From the NCBI RefSeq assembly GCF_009677585.1, contig NZ_WKYV01000017.1, positions 1 to 64,000 of the forward strand: a stretch of 64,000 nucleotides of DNA, read 5' to 3'. Position numbers and translations under genes: made by a program. The stretch comes from Lactonifactor sp. BIOML-A5. Its GTDB lineage: Bacteria > Bacillota > Clostridia > Lachnospirales > Lachnospiraceae. The notes beneath the pieces are model-generated. The model was not told where the DNA came from, made no database searches, and saw only the letters and a list, made by a program, of their open reading frames with translations. Below, in pieces: positions 1-8,667 of this stretch (its first letter is position 1; every line of letters begins with the position of its first letter).

Positions 1-45
1 CCATTACACAAACTTTATTTGGAACGCAATTTGGTTAATAAAAGA

Positions 46-81
46 AAACTGGCTCTGGGATACAAAGCCCAAAACCAGTTT
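46..81 (+). other. Imperfect hairpin in upstream 3' region
   Basis: AAACTGG at 46-52 pairs with CCAGTTT at 75-81, and GGG at 57-59 can pair with CCC at 68-70. It lies just before the terminator at 95-120, so it is probably part of the 3' end of a plus-strand transcript whose gene lies left of the window. No coding region is supported in 1-131. Confidence 0.4.
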
Positions 82-94
82 GTCTACAGTCTGA

Positions 95-120
95 GCCGGG
101 GAAAACTCCCCGGCTTTTTT
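95..120 (+). terminator. Rho-independent terminator
   Basis: A perfect 7-bp stem, GCCGGGG at 95-101 and CCCCGGC at 108-114, has a 6-base loop and is followed by six T residues at 115-120. The T run is only on the plus-strand side, so it ends a transcript entering from the left edge. It gives no clear stop for the minus-strand gene that ends at 132. Confidence 0.85.
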
Positions 121-131
121 ATTGGCTGGTA

Positions 132-404
132 CTAGCAGAAAGAACCGTTTCCGCAGAACAGAAGCAGTAAGATAATCCAGCAGCAGTTGTTGTCGTTTCC
201 GCATCCACAGGAATCACCGCCGAAGCCGCCGTTGCCGCAGCAGCAAAGCAGGATCAGGATCCAGATAAGAGAACCACAGGAATTTCCGCCGAAGCCACAT
301 CCGCAGTCCGGACGTACACCACATCCGCGGTCACCGCATCCGCAACCTCCCTGACAAGTATCTTCGCATCCGCATCCACAGTTTGTAGCAGCTAAATCGC
401 TCAT
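132..404 (-). CDS. Cys/Gly-rich small protein, possible spore coat component
   Basis: This 90-residue protein has 19 cysteines and is very rich in glycine. It has two short hydrophobic stretches (SLIWILILL near residues 45-53 and WIILLLLF near 77-84), each next to Cys clusters and FGGxSCG-like elements. A strong GGAGG site lies just upstream of the ATG. It resembles the high-cysteine, chorion-like proteins annotated in clostridia and loosely the Gly-rich hydrophobic small spore proteins of bacilli. It has no catalytic motif. It lies 62 bases downstream of the subtilase gene on the same strand and may have its own sigma-K-like promoter. A role in a disulfide-linked coat is inference; a metal-binding role is an alternative. 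Confidence 0.75.
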   Translation of the reverse strand: MSDLAATNCGCGCEDTCQGGCGCGDRGCGVRPDCGCGFGGNSCGSLIWILILLCCCGNGGFGGDSCGCGNDNNCCWIILLLLFCGNGSFC

Positions 405-440
405 GTTTGTTCCTCCATTATTTTTGTTTGATTACACTTC

Positions 441-467
441 ATCTTATGTGTCAGGGCCTGTATGTGT
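441..467 (-). promoter_or_regulatory. Possible sigma-K-type promoter
   Basis: Read on the minus strand, AC (467-466) is followed after 17 bases by CATAAGAT (448-441). This fits the late mother-cell pattern AC-N16/17-CATANNNT, although the last consensus base differs. It lies 37-63 bases before the Cys-rich gene start and overlaps the stop codon of the subtilase gene. Such short motifs also occur by chance, so this is only a candidate. Confidence 0.35.
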
Positions 468-2158
468 TACTGAATAGATGAAAAAGATGAAAAGATCTGA
501 TAGACATCCAGGGTTCCGTATCCCCACTCCCGATTTGGGTAAAGCCTTGAGGGGCTGCGGTTTGCTCCCCGGATCAGCAGCGTTTTTATCTCATCGCTGT
601 TGAATACCCGTTCCTGACTGGGGTTGGTGATTCCCCATTCAGCGATCAGAGCCACTGCCCCCGAGGTAATGGCAGATGCAACCGAGGACCCGGTCATGGT
701 GGTGAAACCGCCTCCTGCACGGGGACCGAATACATTGACACCCGGGGCCGCAATATCCGGCTTGATATCTCCCAGGCGGGTGTATCCTCTGCTGGAATTC
801 AAAAACAGGCTTCCGTCATAGGCATTATAGGTGCTGGGAGTAATTACCTGGTCCGATGCCGAGGGGGTGGTCAAAGTGGTATCCGGGTTTGGCTGAAGAA
901 AGATTACATCAGGATCGGAAAAACCTGACACAGGCAGCCAGATGTGAAAGTTGCCGGTTCCCTCAGAACTGCAGTAAACTCTTAACCGCCATACTCCCGG
1001 TGTGGGGTCTGTAAAACGCATAAATATCATCTGTCCCCCGGATATTGTCTGTATTCCTTCATAATTTACAAAGATCTTAGTCCTCTCCAGAACAAAATCA
1101 ATGGTATCTGTCAGCCGGATCCGGGCCGGAATTCTGGGAACCACCTCCCCAAGAGGAGTTTCGAACCCCACGGAGTATGTTTCCAGGGGGGAACCCCACA
1201 GTTCCATAGTAAAACCAGAGGTATTTTCTTTTACCAGGATTTCTGCCTCGTGATAACAATTTGTATTTGTGGACTGATAATAATGATGTGCCTTTCCCGC
1301 CTCATTGCCTGCAGCTACAACGGCATGGGTGCCCCGTTCTTCTGAAATAGAACTCAGCACGGAGTTCAGGGGTGTTTCCCCTGAATGAGATCCCTGATTC
1401 GTACCAAGACCGATGCAGATTACAAGAGCCCTGTTCAGGCGGCCTGCCAGTGACAGGAGATAGCGTATGCCCAGAATAATGTCCGTGTCCTGATAAAAGG
1501 GTCCGGGACCGGTGGCAAAATAGAATTCCTTCAGATAATCCTTCGCCTCTTTTAACTTCACCATGGCAATAGCCGCTTCCGGAGCTGCACCGACAAAGTC
1601 CTCTTCCGGTATTGCAGAGCCTGCAGCCACACCGGCCAGAAAGGTGCCGTGACCGTTGGTGTCTTCCGTAGGAACCAGCGCAGAGGGAGAATCGGATCTC
1701 AAAGTTTCATTAATCTGCTCATTGGTATATTCGGTGCCATAGTACTGGCCCTCAGGGGGTGTCCCCGTCTGGATTGTCTGATCCCAGATACCGTAGATCC
1801 GGCTGCTCCCGTCACTTCTGCGAAATACCGGATGGGTATAATCGATCCCTGTATCCAGAAATCCTATGAGCATATTGCTTCCTTTCAAATTCAGAGTCGG
1901 CTGGTTTTGTACTCTTGTGATTCCGGAGGCGTCAAGACTCACCGTATCCATGAGGGTCAGAAGCTTTGGAGTGAAGTTATAGGTAAAGCTGCTCAGATAC
2001 TCCAGAAATCTTCCGTTTAAGGGGGGGTGTATCAGTCCGTAATACCTGTTCAGTACCTGGGGACCGTAGTCCCTGTAATTTTCCAGAAATCCCTGACGGT
2101 TGGGGATGATGAAATCTCCGTAATTCTGATCCAGTATCATATCTCGTATGTCTGCCAA
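467..2158 (-). CDS. S8 subtilisin-like protease, CspABC-like
   Basis: This 563-residue subtilase has all three catalytic residues: Asp102 in LDTGID, His170 in NGHGT and Ser492 in TGSSVAS. The oxyanion Asn is in VAAGNEAG. About 150 residues are inserted between the Asn and Ser motifs, as in Csp-type germination proteases that carry a jelly-roll domain. Residues 1-85 could be a pro-region. There is no secretion signal, in line with packaging inside spores. The start is a TTG behind AAGGAG (about 8 bases). In Clostridium perfringens CspB-type proteases activate the cortex hydrolase SleC; whether this paralogue does so is inference. CATAAAAT at 2196-2189 on the minus strand could be a mother-cell -10 element, but that is weak. 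Confidence 0.88.
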   Translation of the reverse strand: MADIRDMILDQNYGDFIIPNRQGFLENYRDYGPQVLNRYYGLIHPPLNGRFLEYLSSFTYNFTPKLLTLMDTVSLDASGITRVQNQPTLNLKGSNMLIGFLDTGIDYTHPVFRRSDGSSRIYGIWDQTIQTGTPPEGQYYGTEYTNEQINETLRSDSPSALVPTEDTNGHGTFLAGVAAGSAIPEEDFVGAAPEAAIAMVKLKEAKDYLKEFYFATGPGPFYQDTDIILGIRYLLSLAGRLNRALVICIGLGTNQGSHSGETPLNSVLSSISEERGTHAVVAAGNEAGKAHHYYQSTNTNCYHEAEILVKENTSGFTMELWGSPLETYSVGFETPLGEVVPRIPARIRLTDTIDFVLERTKIFVNYEGIQTISGGQMIFMRFTDPTPGVWRLRVYCSSEGTGNFHIWLPVSGFSDPDVIFLQPNPDTTLTTPSASDQVITPSTYNAYDGSLFLNSSRGYTRLGDIKPDIAAPGVNVFGPRAGGGFTTMTGSSVASAITSGAVALIAEWGITNPSQERVFNSDEIKTLLIRGANRSPSRLYPNREWGYGTLDVYQIFSSFSSIQ

Positions 2159-2278
2159 TAAAATCTCCTTAAATGTTTCCTTGCTTTCATTTTATGTCGC
2201 AAAGAATTAAAGTAGGCTAATGGCTTTTTTTCTGACAGCGAATATCTTAAAGTAAGCATAAACAATGAGGCAATACAA

Positions 2279-3121
2279 TTGGACACTAATTATAAGCTGA
2301 CTGGACGCCATATCGGGGTAGCCATACTGGATACCGGTATCTTTCCCCATGTGGATTTTGAAGATAGAATTGTTGTTTTTAAAGATTTTATTCATCATCG
2401 CCGCACCCCCTACGATGATAATGGACACGGAACTCATGTGGCAGGCATCATCGGGGGAGCCGGCATAGCTTCTAAGGGGCGTTACTGCGGAGTGGCGCCC
2501 GCCTGTGATCTTATCGCACTTAAGGTGCTGGATCAGGATGGAAACGGCAGCAAGGCTCATGTACTAAAAGCCCTGGAATGGATAAGGGAGAACAGAGAAA
2601 ATTACAATATCCGTATTATTAACATCTCTGTGGGCACCACACAAAAAGTAAACGATGAACATAAAGACCTGATTGAAGGGGTGGAGGCTGCCTGGGATGA
2701 TGGCTTTATCGTGGTAACTGCGGCAGGCAACATGGGGCCTCATCCGGGAACCATTACTGCCCCGGGCAGCAGCAAAAAGGTGATAACCGTGGGATCCAGT
2801 GATATGCTGACACGCCATCAGGGGATTTCCGGAAGGGGCCCCACTAGTCAGTGCATCTGCAAACCGGATATCGTAGCTCCGGGCAACAGCATTATTTCCT
2901 GTTCCTCCAAGCCAGACAGAAGGTCTTACACAGTTAAGAGCGGAACTTCCATGTCCACTCCAATGATATCCGGGGCAATTGCTCTGCTTCTGGAAAAATA
3001 TCCGGCAATGAGTAATCTGGAAATAAAATACAGGCTGAAAGAGACCGCAAGAGATCTCGGGTACACCCACAACATTCAAGGATGGGGCAGCTTTTCAATT
3101 CATGACTTTTTAGCTTCCTAA
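2279..3121 (+). CDS. S8 subtilisin-like serine protease, AprX-like, no signal peptide
   Basis: This compact 280-residue subtilase has an intact triad: Asp18 in LDTGIF, His50 in NGHGTHVAG and Ser224 in SGTSMSTP. Asn151 in TAAGN is the oxyanion residue. There is no signal peptide and almost no pro-region, as in intracellular proteases of the AprX/IspA kind. The start is a TTG preceded by GAGG at 2267-2270. The frame stays open upstream to 2216 without an ATG or GTG, so either TTG is the true start or a short N-terminal part has decayed. The gene is divergent from the larger subtilase, with 120 bases between them. Substrate unknown. Confidence 0.85.
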   Translation: MDTNYKLTGRHIGVAILDTGIFPHVDFEDRIVVFKDFIHHRRTPYDDNGHGTHVAGIIGGAGIASKGRYCGVAPACDLIALKVLDQDGNGSKAHVLKALEWIRENRENYNIRIINISVGTTQKVNDEHKDLIEGVEAAWDDGFIVVTAAGNMGPHPGTITAPGSSKKVITVGSSDMLTRHQGISGRGPTSQCICKPDIVAPGNSIISCSSKPDRRSYTVKSGTSMSTPMISGAIALLLEKYPAMSNLEIKYRLKETARDLGYTHNIQGWGSFSIHDFLAS

Positions 3122-3137
3122 AATTTCCTGCAATGCA

Positions 3138-3166
3138 TTGACAAATATTGTATCATCGTATACAAT
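3138..3166 (+). promoter_or_regulatory. Sigma-A promoter of the citrate synthase-icd operon
   Basis: TTGACA at 3138-3143 and TACAAT at 3161-3166 are separated by exactly 17 bases. Transcription would start near 3173. The -10 element lies inside the left arm of the inverted repeat at 3149-3199, so a protein bound there would block initiation. Confidence 0.7.
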
Positions 3167-3199
3167 CATCTTAATTGTTTGATTGTATACGATGATACA
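3149..3199. promoter_or_regulatory. Perfect 20-bp inverted repeat, probable operator
   Basis: TGTATCATCGTATACAATCA at 3149-3168 is repeated perfectly in reverse complement at 3180-3199, with an 11-base spacer. The left arm covers the spacer and -10 element of the promoter and the right arm lies just after the predicted start point. Each arm holds GTATAC, itself a palindrome. The likely ligand is the GntR-family regulator encoded second in the operon (inference from position). Confidence 0.7.
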
Positions 3200-3231
3200 A
3201 AAATAAAGAAATGAGAAAAGGAGTAAAGAAC

Positions 3232-4629
3232 ATGCAAAACAGACCTGTAAAGATGGATCCACATACGAATTTATTAACTCTTGAGGAGCATATGTATCCT
3301 CTGGTAGATGTGGAGACCCCTAATGTTTTCCGTAACCTGTTTCCCTACACCGAGGTGCCTAAGATTGCATTTAATGACCGTATTGTTCCTCATCATATGC
3401 CGGACGATATCTGGATTACGGATACTACTTTTCGGGACGGACAGCAGTCACGTGCTCCTTATTCCACGGAGCAGATTGTGACTATGTATGACTACTTTCA
3501 CAGACTGGGGGGACCCAAAGGGAAAATCCGCCAGTGTGAATTTTTCCTGTACAGCAAGAAGGACAGGGATGCTGTTTATAAATGTCTGGAAAGAGGATAT
3601 CAGTTTCCGGAAGTAACCAGCTGGATCCGGGCAAATAAAAAAGATTTTGAACTGGTGAAAGAAATTGGATTAAAAGAGACAGGGATTCTGGTAAGCTGTT
3701 CGGATTATCATATCTTTTATAAGATGAAGATGACCAGAAAACAGGCAATGGAACACTACTTAAGCATCATCAAAGAATGCCTTGAGATTGGAGTTAGTCC
3801 AAGATGTCATCTGGAGGATATTACAAGGGCTGATATCTATGGTTATGTCATACCCTTCTGTCTGGAACTGATGAGACTGATGAAAGAATATCAGATCCCC
3901 ATTAAAGTTCGCTGTTGCGATACTATGGGATATGGTGTAAACTATGCAGGGGCAGTAATTCCCCGTTCTGTGCAGGGTATCATATACGGCATTATGACGC
4001 ACGCCGGAGTTCCCTCAGAATTAATTGAATGGCACGGACACAATGATTTTTATAAGGCAGTGAGCAATTCTACTACAGCATGGCTCTACGGTGCAAGCGG
4101 AGTGAACTGTTCCCTGTTCGGCATCGGAGAGAGGACAGGAAATACGCCATTGGAAGCTATGGTTTTTGAATATGCCCAGCTGAAGGGAACCCTGGACGGG
4201 ATGGATACTACAGTGATCACGGAACTGGCAGATTACTACGAAAAGGAAATTGGCTATCGTCTGCCCTCCAGAACTCCCTTTGTGGGACGTGCATTTAATA
4301 TTACAAGGGCAGGGATCCATGCGGATGGTCTTCTGAAAAATGAAGAGATCTATAATATTTTTGACACGGAAAAGTTTCTGAACCGTCCGGTAGAGGTGGC
4401 AGTCTCCAACACTTCAGGTTTGGCAGGCATTGCCCACTGGATTAATACACATTACCGTCTGAAGGGGGATGCACAGGTAAGCAAAAACTGCGAACTGGTA
4501 GCAATGGTAAAAGCCTGGGTAGATAAAGAATATGAGGACGGACGTGTTACGGTACTGACCGATGATGAGCTTACATCTGTGATTGCAGAGACTTGTGAGC
4601 GGCTTGGAATTACGCTGGGAACGAATTAA
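3232..4629 (+). CDS. Re-type citrate synthase homologue (DRE-TIM family)
   Basis: This 465-residue enzyme belongs to the DRE-TIM metallolyase family with isopropylmalate and homocitrate synthases. The signature DTTFRDGQQS gives Arg68 and metal-ligand Asp69, and the HGHND motif gives His268 and His270. In anaerobes such as Clostridium kluyveri, members of this group are Re-face citrate synthases that condense acetyl-CoA with oxaloacetate. Isocitrate dehydrogenase two genes downstream supports citrate as product, feeding 2-oxoglutarate and glutamate synthesis. The longer frame from 3211 contains the ribosome site AAAAGGAG (3216-3223), so ATG 3232 is the start. Homocitrate synthase is the main alternative. 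These proteins are often mislabelled in databases. Confidence 0.8.
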   Translation: MQNRPVKMDPHTNLLTLEEHMYPLVDVETPNVFRNLFPYTEVPKIAFNDRIVPHHMPDDIWITDTTFRDGQQSRAPYSTEQIVTMYDYFHRLGGPKGKIRQCEFFLYSKKDRDAVYKCLERGYQFPEVTSWIRANKKDFELVKEIGLKETGILVSCSDYHIFYKMKMTRKQAMEHYLSIIKECLEIGVSPRCHLEDITRADIYGYVIPFCLELMRLMKEYQIPIKVRCCDTMGYGVNYAGAVIPRSVQGIIYGIMTHAGVPSELIEWHGHNDFYKAVSNSTTAWLYGASGVNCSLFGIGERTGNTPLEAMVFEYAQLKGTLDGMDTTVITELADYYEKEIGYRLPSRTPFVGRAFNITRAGIHADGLLKNEEIYNIFDTEKFLNRPVEVAVSNTSGLAGIAHWINTHYRLKGDAQVSKNCELVAMVKAWVDKEYEDGRVTVLTDDELTSVIAETCERLGITLGTN

Positions 4630-4644
4630 CAAGGAGGTCTAATT

Positions 4645-5361
4645 GTGGCAGACTATGACGGCCCGGGAGGCGAATTAAAAAAATCGTCACTTCGAGGCAA
4701 AGTTTTTCAAAAAATCAGAGATGATATTTTAAGCGGCAGATATCAGCAGGGAGATGAACTGATAGAAGCCGCTATCGGAGGGGAGCTGGGTGTGAGCCGC
4801 ACACCGGTGCGGGAGGCACTGCGCCAGCTGGAACTGGAGGGACTGGTGCATATTGTTCCCAACAAAGGGGCTTTTGTGACTGGCATTACTGTGAAAGATA
4901 TTCAGGATATTTATCGAATCCGTGCCAAGCTGGAAGGGCTCTGTGCCCGGTGGGCGGCCCAAAGCATTACAAAGGAGCAGTTGGATCTTATGGAAGAGAC
5001 TGCTTTTCTGTCCGAGTATCATGCCCAGAAGGAACACTATGATCAGGTATTTGAACTTGACGGAAGATTCCATGAGCTGCTTTATGAGGCTTCCAACAGC
5101 AAGATCCTGGCACACACCCTTTCAGACTATCACCAGTACGTTCAGAAGGTAAGAAAAGCTTCCATATCCAATAGAATCCGCTGTAAAAAGACAAACGAAG
5201 AGCATCACAAGATCCTGGATGCCCTGCGTGCCAGGGACGCCGGGAAGGCGGAAGAGGTAGCTACCCAGCACATTATTAACACAATAGAGAATCTGGGACA
5301 TTATAACCTGGAAGACATATTAAAAGCAGATGATGACTTAATAACAGGAGGTAAAAAATGA
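4645..5361 (+). CDS. GntR family transcriptional regulator, FCD domain
   Basis: This 238-residue regulator has a GntR winged helix (about residues 15-80, with [20 protein letters not shown]) followed by a helical FCD effector domain. The FCD metal/ligand residues look intact: Asp and His in [15 protein letters not shown] and further His residues in [11 protein letters not shown] and ATQHI. FCD regulators usually sense organic acids, so citrate or 2-oxoglutarate is a sensible but unproven effector. The GTG start follows AAGGAGGT by 6 bases. The gene lies between citrate synthase and icd and overlaps icd by 4 bases, so autoregulation through the inverted repeat upstream of the operon is likely. 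Confidence 0.88.
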   Translation: MADYDGPGGELKKSSLRGKVFQKIRDDILSGRYQQGDELIEAAIGGELGVSRTPVREALRQLELEGLVHIVPNKGAFVTGITVKDIQDIYRIRAKLEGLCARWAAQSITKEQLDLMEETAFLSEYHAQKEHYDQVFELDGRFHELLYEASNSKILAHTLSDYHQYVQKVRKASISNRIRCKKTNEEHHKILDALRARDAGKAEEVATQHIINTIENLGHYNLEDILKADDDLITGGKK

Positions 5362-6554
5362 GCAAAATTCAGATGACGACACCTTTAGTGGAGATGGACG
5401 GAGACGAGATGACCCGCATTCTCTGGCAGATGATCAAGGACGAATTACTGTCCCCCTTTATTGACTTAAACACAGAATACTATGATCTAGGATTAGAATA
5501 CAGAAATGAGACCAATGATCAGGTAACAATTGATGCCGCAGAAGCAACCATGAAGTATAAAGTAGCGGTCAAATGTGCCACAATCACTCCGAATGCTGCA
5601 CGTATGGATGAATACCATCTCAAGGAGATGTATAAAAGTCCTAACGGCACGATCCGCGCCATGCTGGACGGAACTGTATTCCGTGCCCCTATTGTAGTAA
5701 AGGGGATTGAACCCTGTGTCAGAAACTGGAAAAAGCCCATTACCCTGGCCCGACACGCATATGGGGATGTATATAAAAATACGGAAATGGTGATTCCTGG
5801 TCCCGGTAAGGTAGAACTGGTATACACAGCTGAGGACGGTACGGAGAAGAGAGAATTGGTGCATAACTTTGCAGGCCCTGGAATTGCACAGGGTATGCAT
5901 AATCTGGATGAGTCCATCAGCAGTTTTGCAAAGAGTTGTTTTAACTATGCCCTTGACACAAAACAGGATTTATGGTTTGCCACTAAGGACACCATTTCCA
6001 AAAAATACGATCATACCTTTAAGGATATATTCCAGGAAGTATATGAAAAAGAATACAAAGAAAGATTTGAGGCGGCAGGCATTACATACTTCTATACACT
6101 TATTGACGATGCGGTTGCCCGTGTTATGAAAGCAGAGGGCGGTTTTATCTGGGCCTGCAAGAATTATGACGGTGATGTAATGAGTGATATGGTTTCTTCA
6201 GCTTTTGGCTCTTTGGCCATGATGACTTCAGTCCTGGTATCTCCTCACGGATACTTTGAATACGAGGCTGCCCACGGAACGGTACAGCGTCATTATTATA
6301 AACATCTGAAGGGGGAGGAAACTTCCACCAACTCTGTGGCAACAATCTTTGCCTGGACAGGAGCTCTGAGAAAAAGAGGAGAACTGGACGGCAATCAGGA
6401 ACTGATGGCTTTCGCCGATAAACTGGAGACAGCTACTATAGCAACCATCGAGAGAGGAAAGATGACAAAGGATCTTGCTCTGATTACTACCATAGAAAAT
6501 CCAACGGTACTAAACAGCCGTGAATTCATCCTGGCAGTGAAAGAAAATCTGTAA
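5358..6554 (+). CDS. icd: NADP-dependent isocitrate dehydrogenase
   Basis: This 398-residue protein is a homodimeric eukaryotic-type IDH, converting isocitrate to 2-oxoglutarate and CO2 with NADP. Substrate residues keep the numbering known from the human enzyme: Ser94, Asn96 and Arg100 in KSPNGTIR, Arg109, and Arg132 in LARHAYGD. The HGTVQRHY segment carries the His and Arg that favour NADP. With the Re-citrate synthase homologue it forms the oxidative half of a branched TCA pathway. No aconitase gene is in the window. The start codon overlaps the regulator stop (ATGA) behind AGGAGGT, suggesting translational coupling. Confidence 0.95.
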   Translation: MSKIQMTTPLVEMDGDEMTRILWQMIKDELLSPFIDLNTEYYDLGLEYRNETNDQVTIDAAEATMKYKVAVKCATITPNAARMDEYHLKEMYKSPNGTIRAMLDGTVFRAPIVVKGIEPCVRNWKKPITLARHAYGDVYKNTEMVIPGPGKVELVYTAEDGTEKRELVHNFAGPGIAQGMHNLDESISSFAKSCFNYALDTKQDLWFATKDTISKKYDHTFKDIFQEVYEKEYKERFEAAGITYFYTLIDDAVARVMKAEGGFIWACKNYDGDVMSDMVSSAFGSLAMMTSVLVSPHGYFEYEAAHGTVQRHYYKHLKGEETSTNSVATIFAWTGALRKRGELDGNQELMAFADKLETATIATIERGKMTKDLALITTIENPTVLNSREFILAVKENL

Positions 6555-6567
6555 ATAAAATATATAA

Positions 6568-6614
6568 AAGGCGAGAGGGCAGTCTATCAATGACAGAATG
6601 CCCTCTTGCCTTTC
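6568..6614. terminator. Bidirectional terminator between icd and ydiF
   Basis: AAAGGCGAGAGGGCA at 6568-6582 pairs with TGCCCTCTTGCCTTT at 6600-6614, with one G-T wobble and a 17-base loop. A/T runs on both sides let it serve icd from the left and the minus-strand ABC-F gene from the right. Confidence 0.8.
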
Positions 6615-6622
6615 TTTTACTG

Positions 6623-8533
6623 TTAGGCCAGCTCCTCCCATTTTTCATAGAGAGATTCCAGCTGCAGGGAAATTTCAGCCTTTTCATTGCTGAGTTTCAC
6701 ACATTGGGCCACGTCAGTGGCAACCTCTTCTTTCTCCATCTCGCAGTCAATTTCTTTCTCTCTGTCTTCCAGCTTTTCGATTTCCGCTTCCACCTTTTTT
6801 AGATCATTCTCCCGTTTTCTTCTCCTGGCCTGCTCCTCTTTCTGCTGCTGCCAATCTGTCTTGGTAGGTGAAGCTGCGGATCGTTGTGCAGTCTTCGGCT
6901 CCTCTCCGGGCGCATAGATCTGGGTGAGCTCGTCCCGTTTTTCCAGATAATAATCGTAATTTCCAATATAATTCACCAGACTGTGGTTCGTCAGCTCCAG
7001 GATCCTTGTGGCAGTTTGGTTAATAAAATAACGGTCATGAGAGACATAGAGTACAGTGCCTGTATATCCGCACAATGCCTGCTCCAGGATCTCTTTGGAC
7101 ATAATATCCAGATGGTTGGTGGGCTCATCCAGGATAATAAAATTGGCTTCTGAGAGCATAAGCTTAGCCAGGGAGACCCTTCCCCGCTCCCCGCCGCTTA
7201 GGGACTGGATCTGTTTGAATACATCATCCCCTGTAAATAAAAAGGCGGCAAGCACATTGCGGATCTGTGTGTTAGTCAGCCGGGGATAGTCATCGGATAT
7301 TTCCTGAAAAATGGTTTTTTCCATGTGTAGTACGTGGTGTTCCTGATCATAATACCCCACGTGTACCTTGCTGCCCAGATGGAAGACTCCGGTATCCGGA
7401 GGAATCAGTCCGTTTAAGATTTTTAAAATGGTAGTTTTGCCGGTACCGTTGTTTCCTATAACAGCCACCCGTTCTCCCCGCTTTATTGAAAAATTCAAAT
7501 CTTCAAACAGATGCAGAGAGTCAAAGGATTTACCGAGATGTTCTACCTCCAGTACATCATTTCCACTGACGATCTGGGGTTCCAGCTGTATCCGCATCTG
7601 GTCTGCGGCTTCCTGGGGCTTCTCCAGAACTTCGATTTTTTCCAGCATCTTTTCACGGCTCTCCGCACGCCGGATTGATTTTTCCCGGTTAAACTGTTTT
7701 AGCTTGGTGATGACTTCTTCCTGGTGCTTTATCTCTTTTTGCTGATTGAGATATGCCTGGTACTCGGCATTGCGTATCATGGCTTTCTTTTCTCCGTAGG
7801 CAGAATAGTTTCCCAGGAAGGTGGTCACCTTCCCAAAGTCAATCTCCACTACTTTTGTAACTACCCGATCCAGGAAGTACCGGTCGTGGGAGACAATCAG
7901 AACTGCGCCGGGATAATTCAGCAGATAGGACTCCAGCCAGGTGATAGACTCCATATCCAGGTGGTTGGTGGGCTCATCCAGAAGAATAATATCAGGCTCG
8001 GACAGCAGCAGCTTTCCCAGAGCAACCCTGGTTTTCTGGCCTCCGGACAGGGTAGAGACCGGCTTTTCAAAGTCTTCCTCCGAAAATCCCAGTCCTTTCA
8101 GTACCCCGGTAATCTGGCTTTTATAGGCATATCCGTTCACCAGCTCGAATTCATGGGAGAGACGGGAGTACGCCTCCATGAGACGATCCAGTTCACTGCC
8201 GGCGGTATGCTTCATTTCAGCTTCAATGGAACGCAGCTTTTTTTCCATGTCCAGAATATGCTGTTTTACCTCCAGGAGCACATTATAGATACTGTGGTCC
8301 CCGTCCAGTTCCTGATGCTGGGCAAGATAACCTATGGATTTGCCTTTCGCCAGGATTACTTCCCCTGAGTCCGAAGGCATCTCCCCCATAATTATTTTCA
8401 GCAGTGTAGTTTTTCCGGCGCCGTTAATGCCGATCAAAGCAGCCTTTTCTCTTTCCTCTATGTGAAAAGAAGCATTTTTTATCAAATGCATACTTCCAAA
8501 TGTCTTATTTATTTCCTGACAAGCTAGTATCAT
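6623..8533 (-). CDS. ydiF: ABC-F family ATPase, YdiF-like
   Basis: This 636-residue protein has two ABC ATPase domains and no membrane segments. Walker A motifs are GINGAGKT (residues 35-42) and GNNGTGKT; signatures are LSGGQKTRVALG and LSGGERGRVSLA; both Walker B motifs end in DEPTNHLD. A linker joins the domains and a charged coiled coil follows at the C-terminus. ABC-F proteins act on the ribosome, some resolving stalls and some giving antibiotic protection. Position beside rex matches ydiF in Bacillus subtilis, so a housekeeping translation factor is more likely than resistance. The frame extends upstream to 8644, but GGAGGAAG directly precedes ATG 8533. Confidence 0.9.
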   Translation of the reverse strand: MILACQEINKTFGSMHLIKNASFHIEEREKAALIGINGAGKTTLLKIIMGEMPSDSGEVILAKGKSIGYLAQHQELDGDHSIYNVLLEVKQHILDMEKKLRSIEAEMKHTAGSELDRLMEAYSRLSHEFELVNGYAYKSQITGVLKGLGFSEEDFEKPVSTLSGGQKTRVALGKLLLSEPDIILLDEPTNHLDMESITWLESYLLNYPGAVLIVSHDRYFLDRVVTKVVEIDFGKVTTFLGNYSAYGEKKAMIRNAEYQAYLNQQKEIKHQEEVITKLKQFNREKSIRRAESREKMLEKIEVLEKPQEAADQMRIQLEPQIVSGNDVLEVEHLGKSFDSLHLFEDLNFSIKRGERVAVIGNNGTGKTTILKILNGLIPPDTGVFHLGSKVHVGYYDQEHHVLHMEKTIFQEISDDYPRLTNTQIRNVLAAFLFTGDDVFKQIQSLSGGERGRVSLAKLMLSEANFIILDEPTNHLDIMSKEILEQALCGYTGTVLYVSHDRYFINQTATRILELTNHSLVNYIGNYDYYLEKRDELTQIYAPGEEPKTAQRSAASPTKTDWQQQKEEQARRRKRENDLKKVEAEIEKLEDREKEIDCEMEKEEVATDVAQCVKLSNEKAEISLQLESLYEKWEELA

Positions 8534-8558
8534 AACACTTCCTCCGTTTCCTATACCT

Positions 8559-8586
8559 ATTATAACGAAAAAACAAAATTTGACAA
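8559..8586 (-). promoter_or_regulatory. Promoter of ydiF
   Basis: On the minus strand TTGTCA (8586-8581) and TATAAT (8564-8559) are 16 bases apart, ending 26 bases before the ATG at 8533. It is back to back with the rex promoter. Confidence 0.65.
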
Positions 8587-8607
8587 CCGAAAAAATCCAA
8601 TAATCAT

Positions 8608-8636
8608 TTGACATTATTTTAACGGTTATATATAAT
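8608..8636 (+). promoter_or_regulatory. Consensus sigma-A promoter of rex
   Basis: TTGACA at 8608-8613 and TATAAT at 8631-8636 with a 17-base spacer are a perfect consensus. I see no good Rex operator (TTGTTAANNNNTTAACAA type) over it. Confidence 0.8.
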
Positions 8637-8667
8637 AAAACCAAGAATAGAATAGGAGGGTAAGTTT

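Noticed and set aside
4-204. Open frame on the minus strand overlapping the 3' end of the Cys-rich gene
   Set aside because: It crosses the terminator at 95-120, has no good start signal and shares no family features; it is an antisense or out-of-frame shadow.
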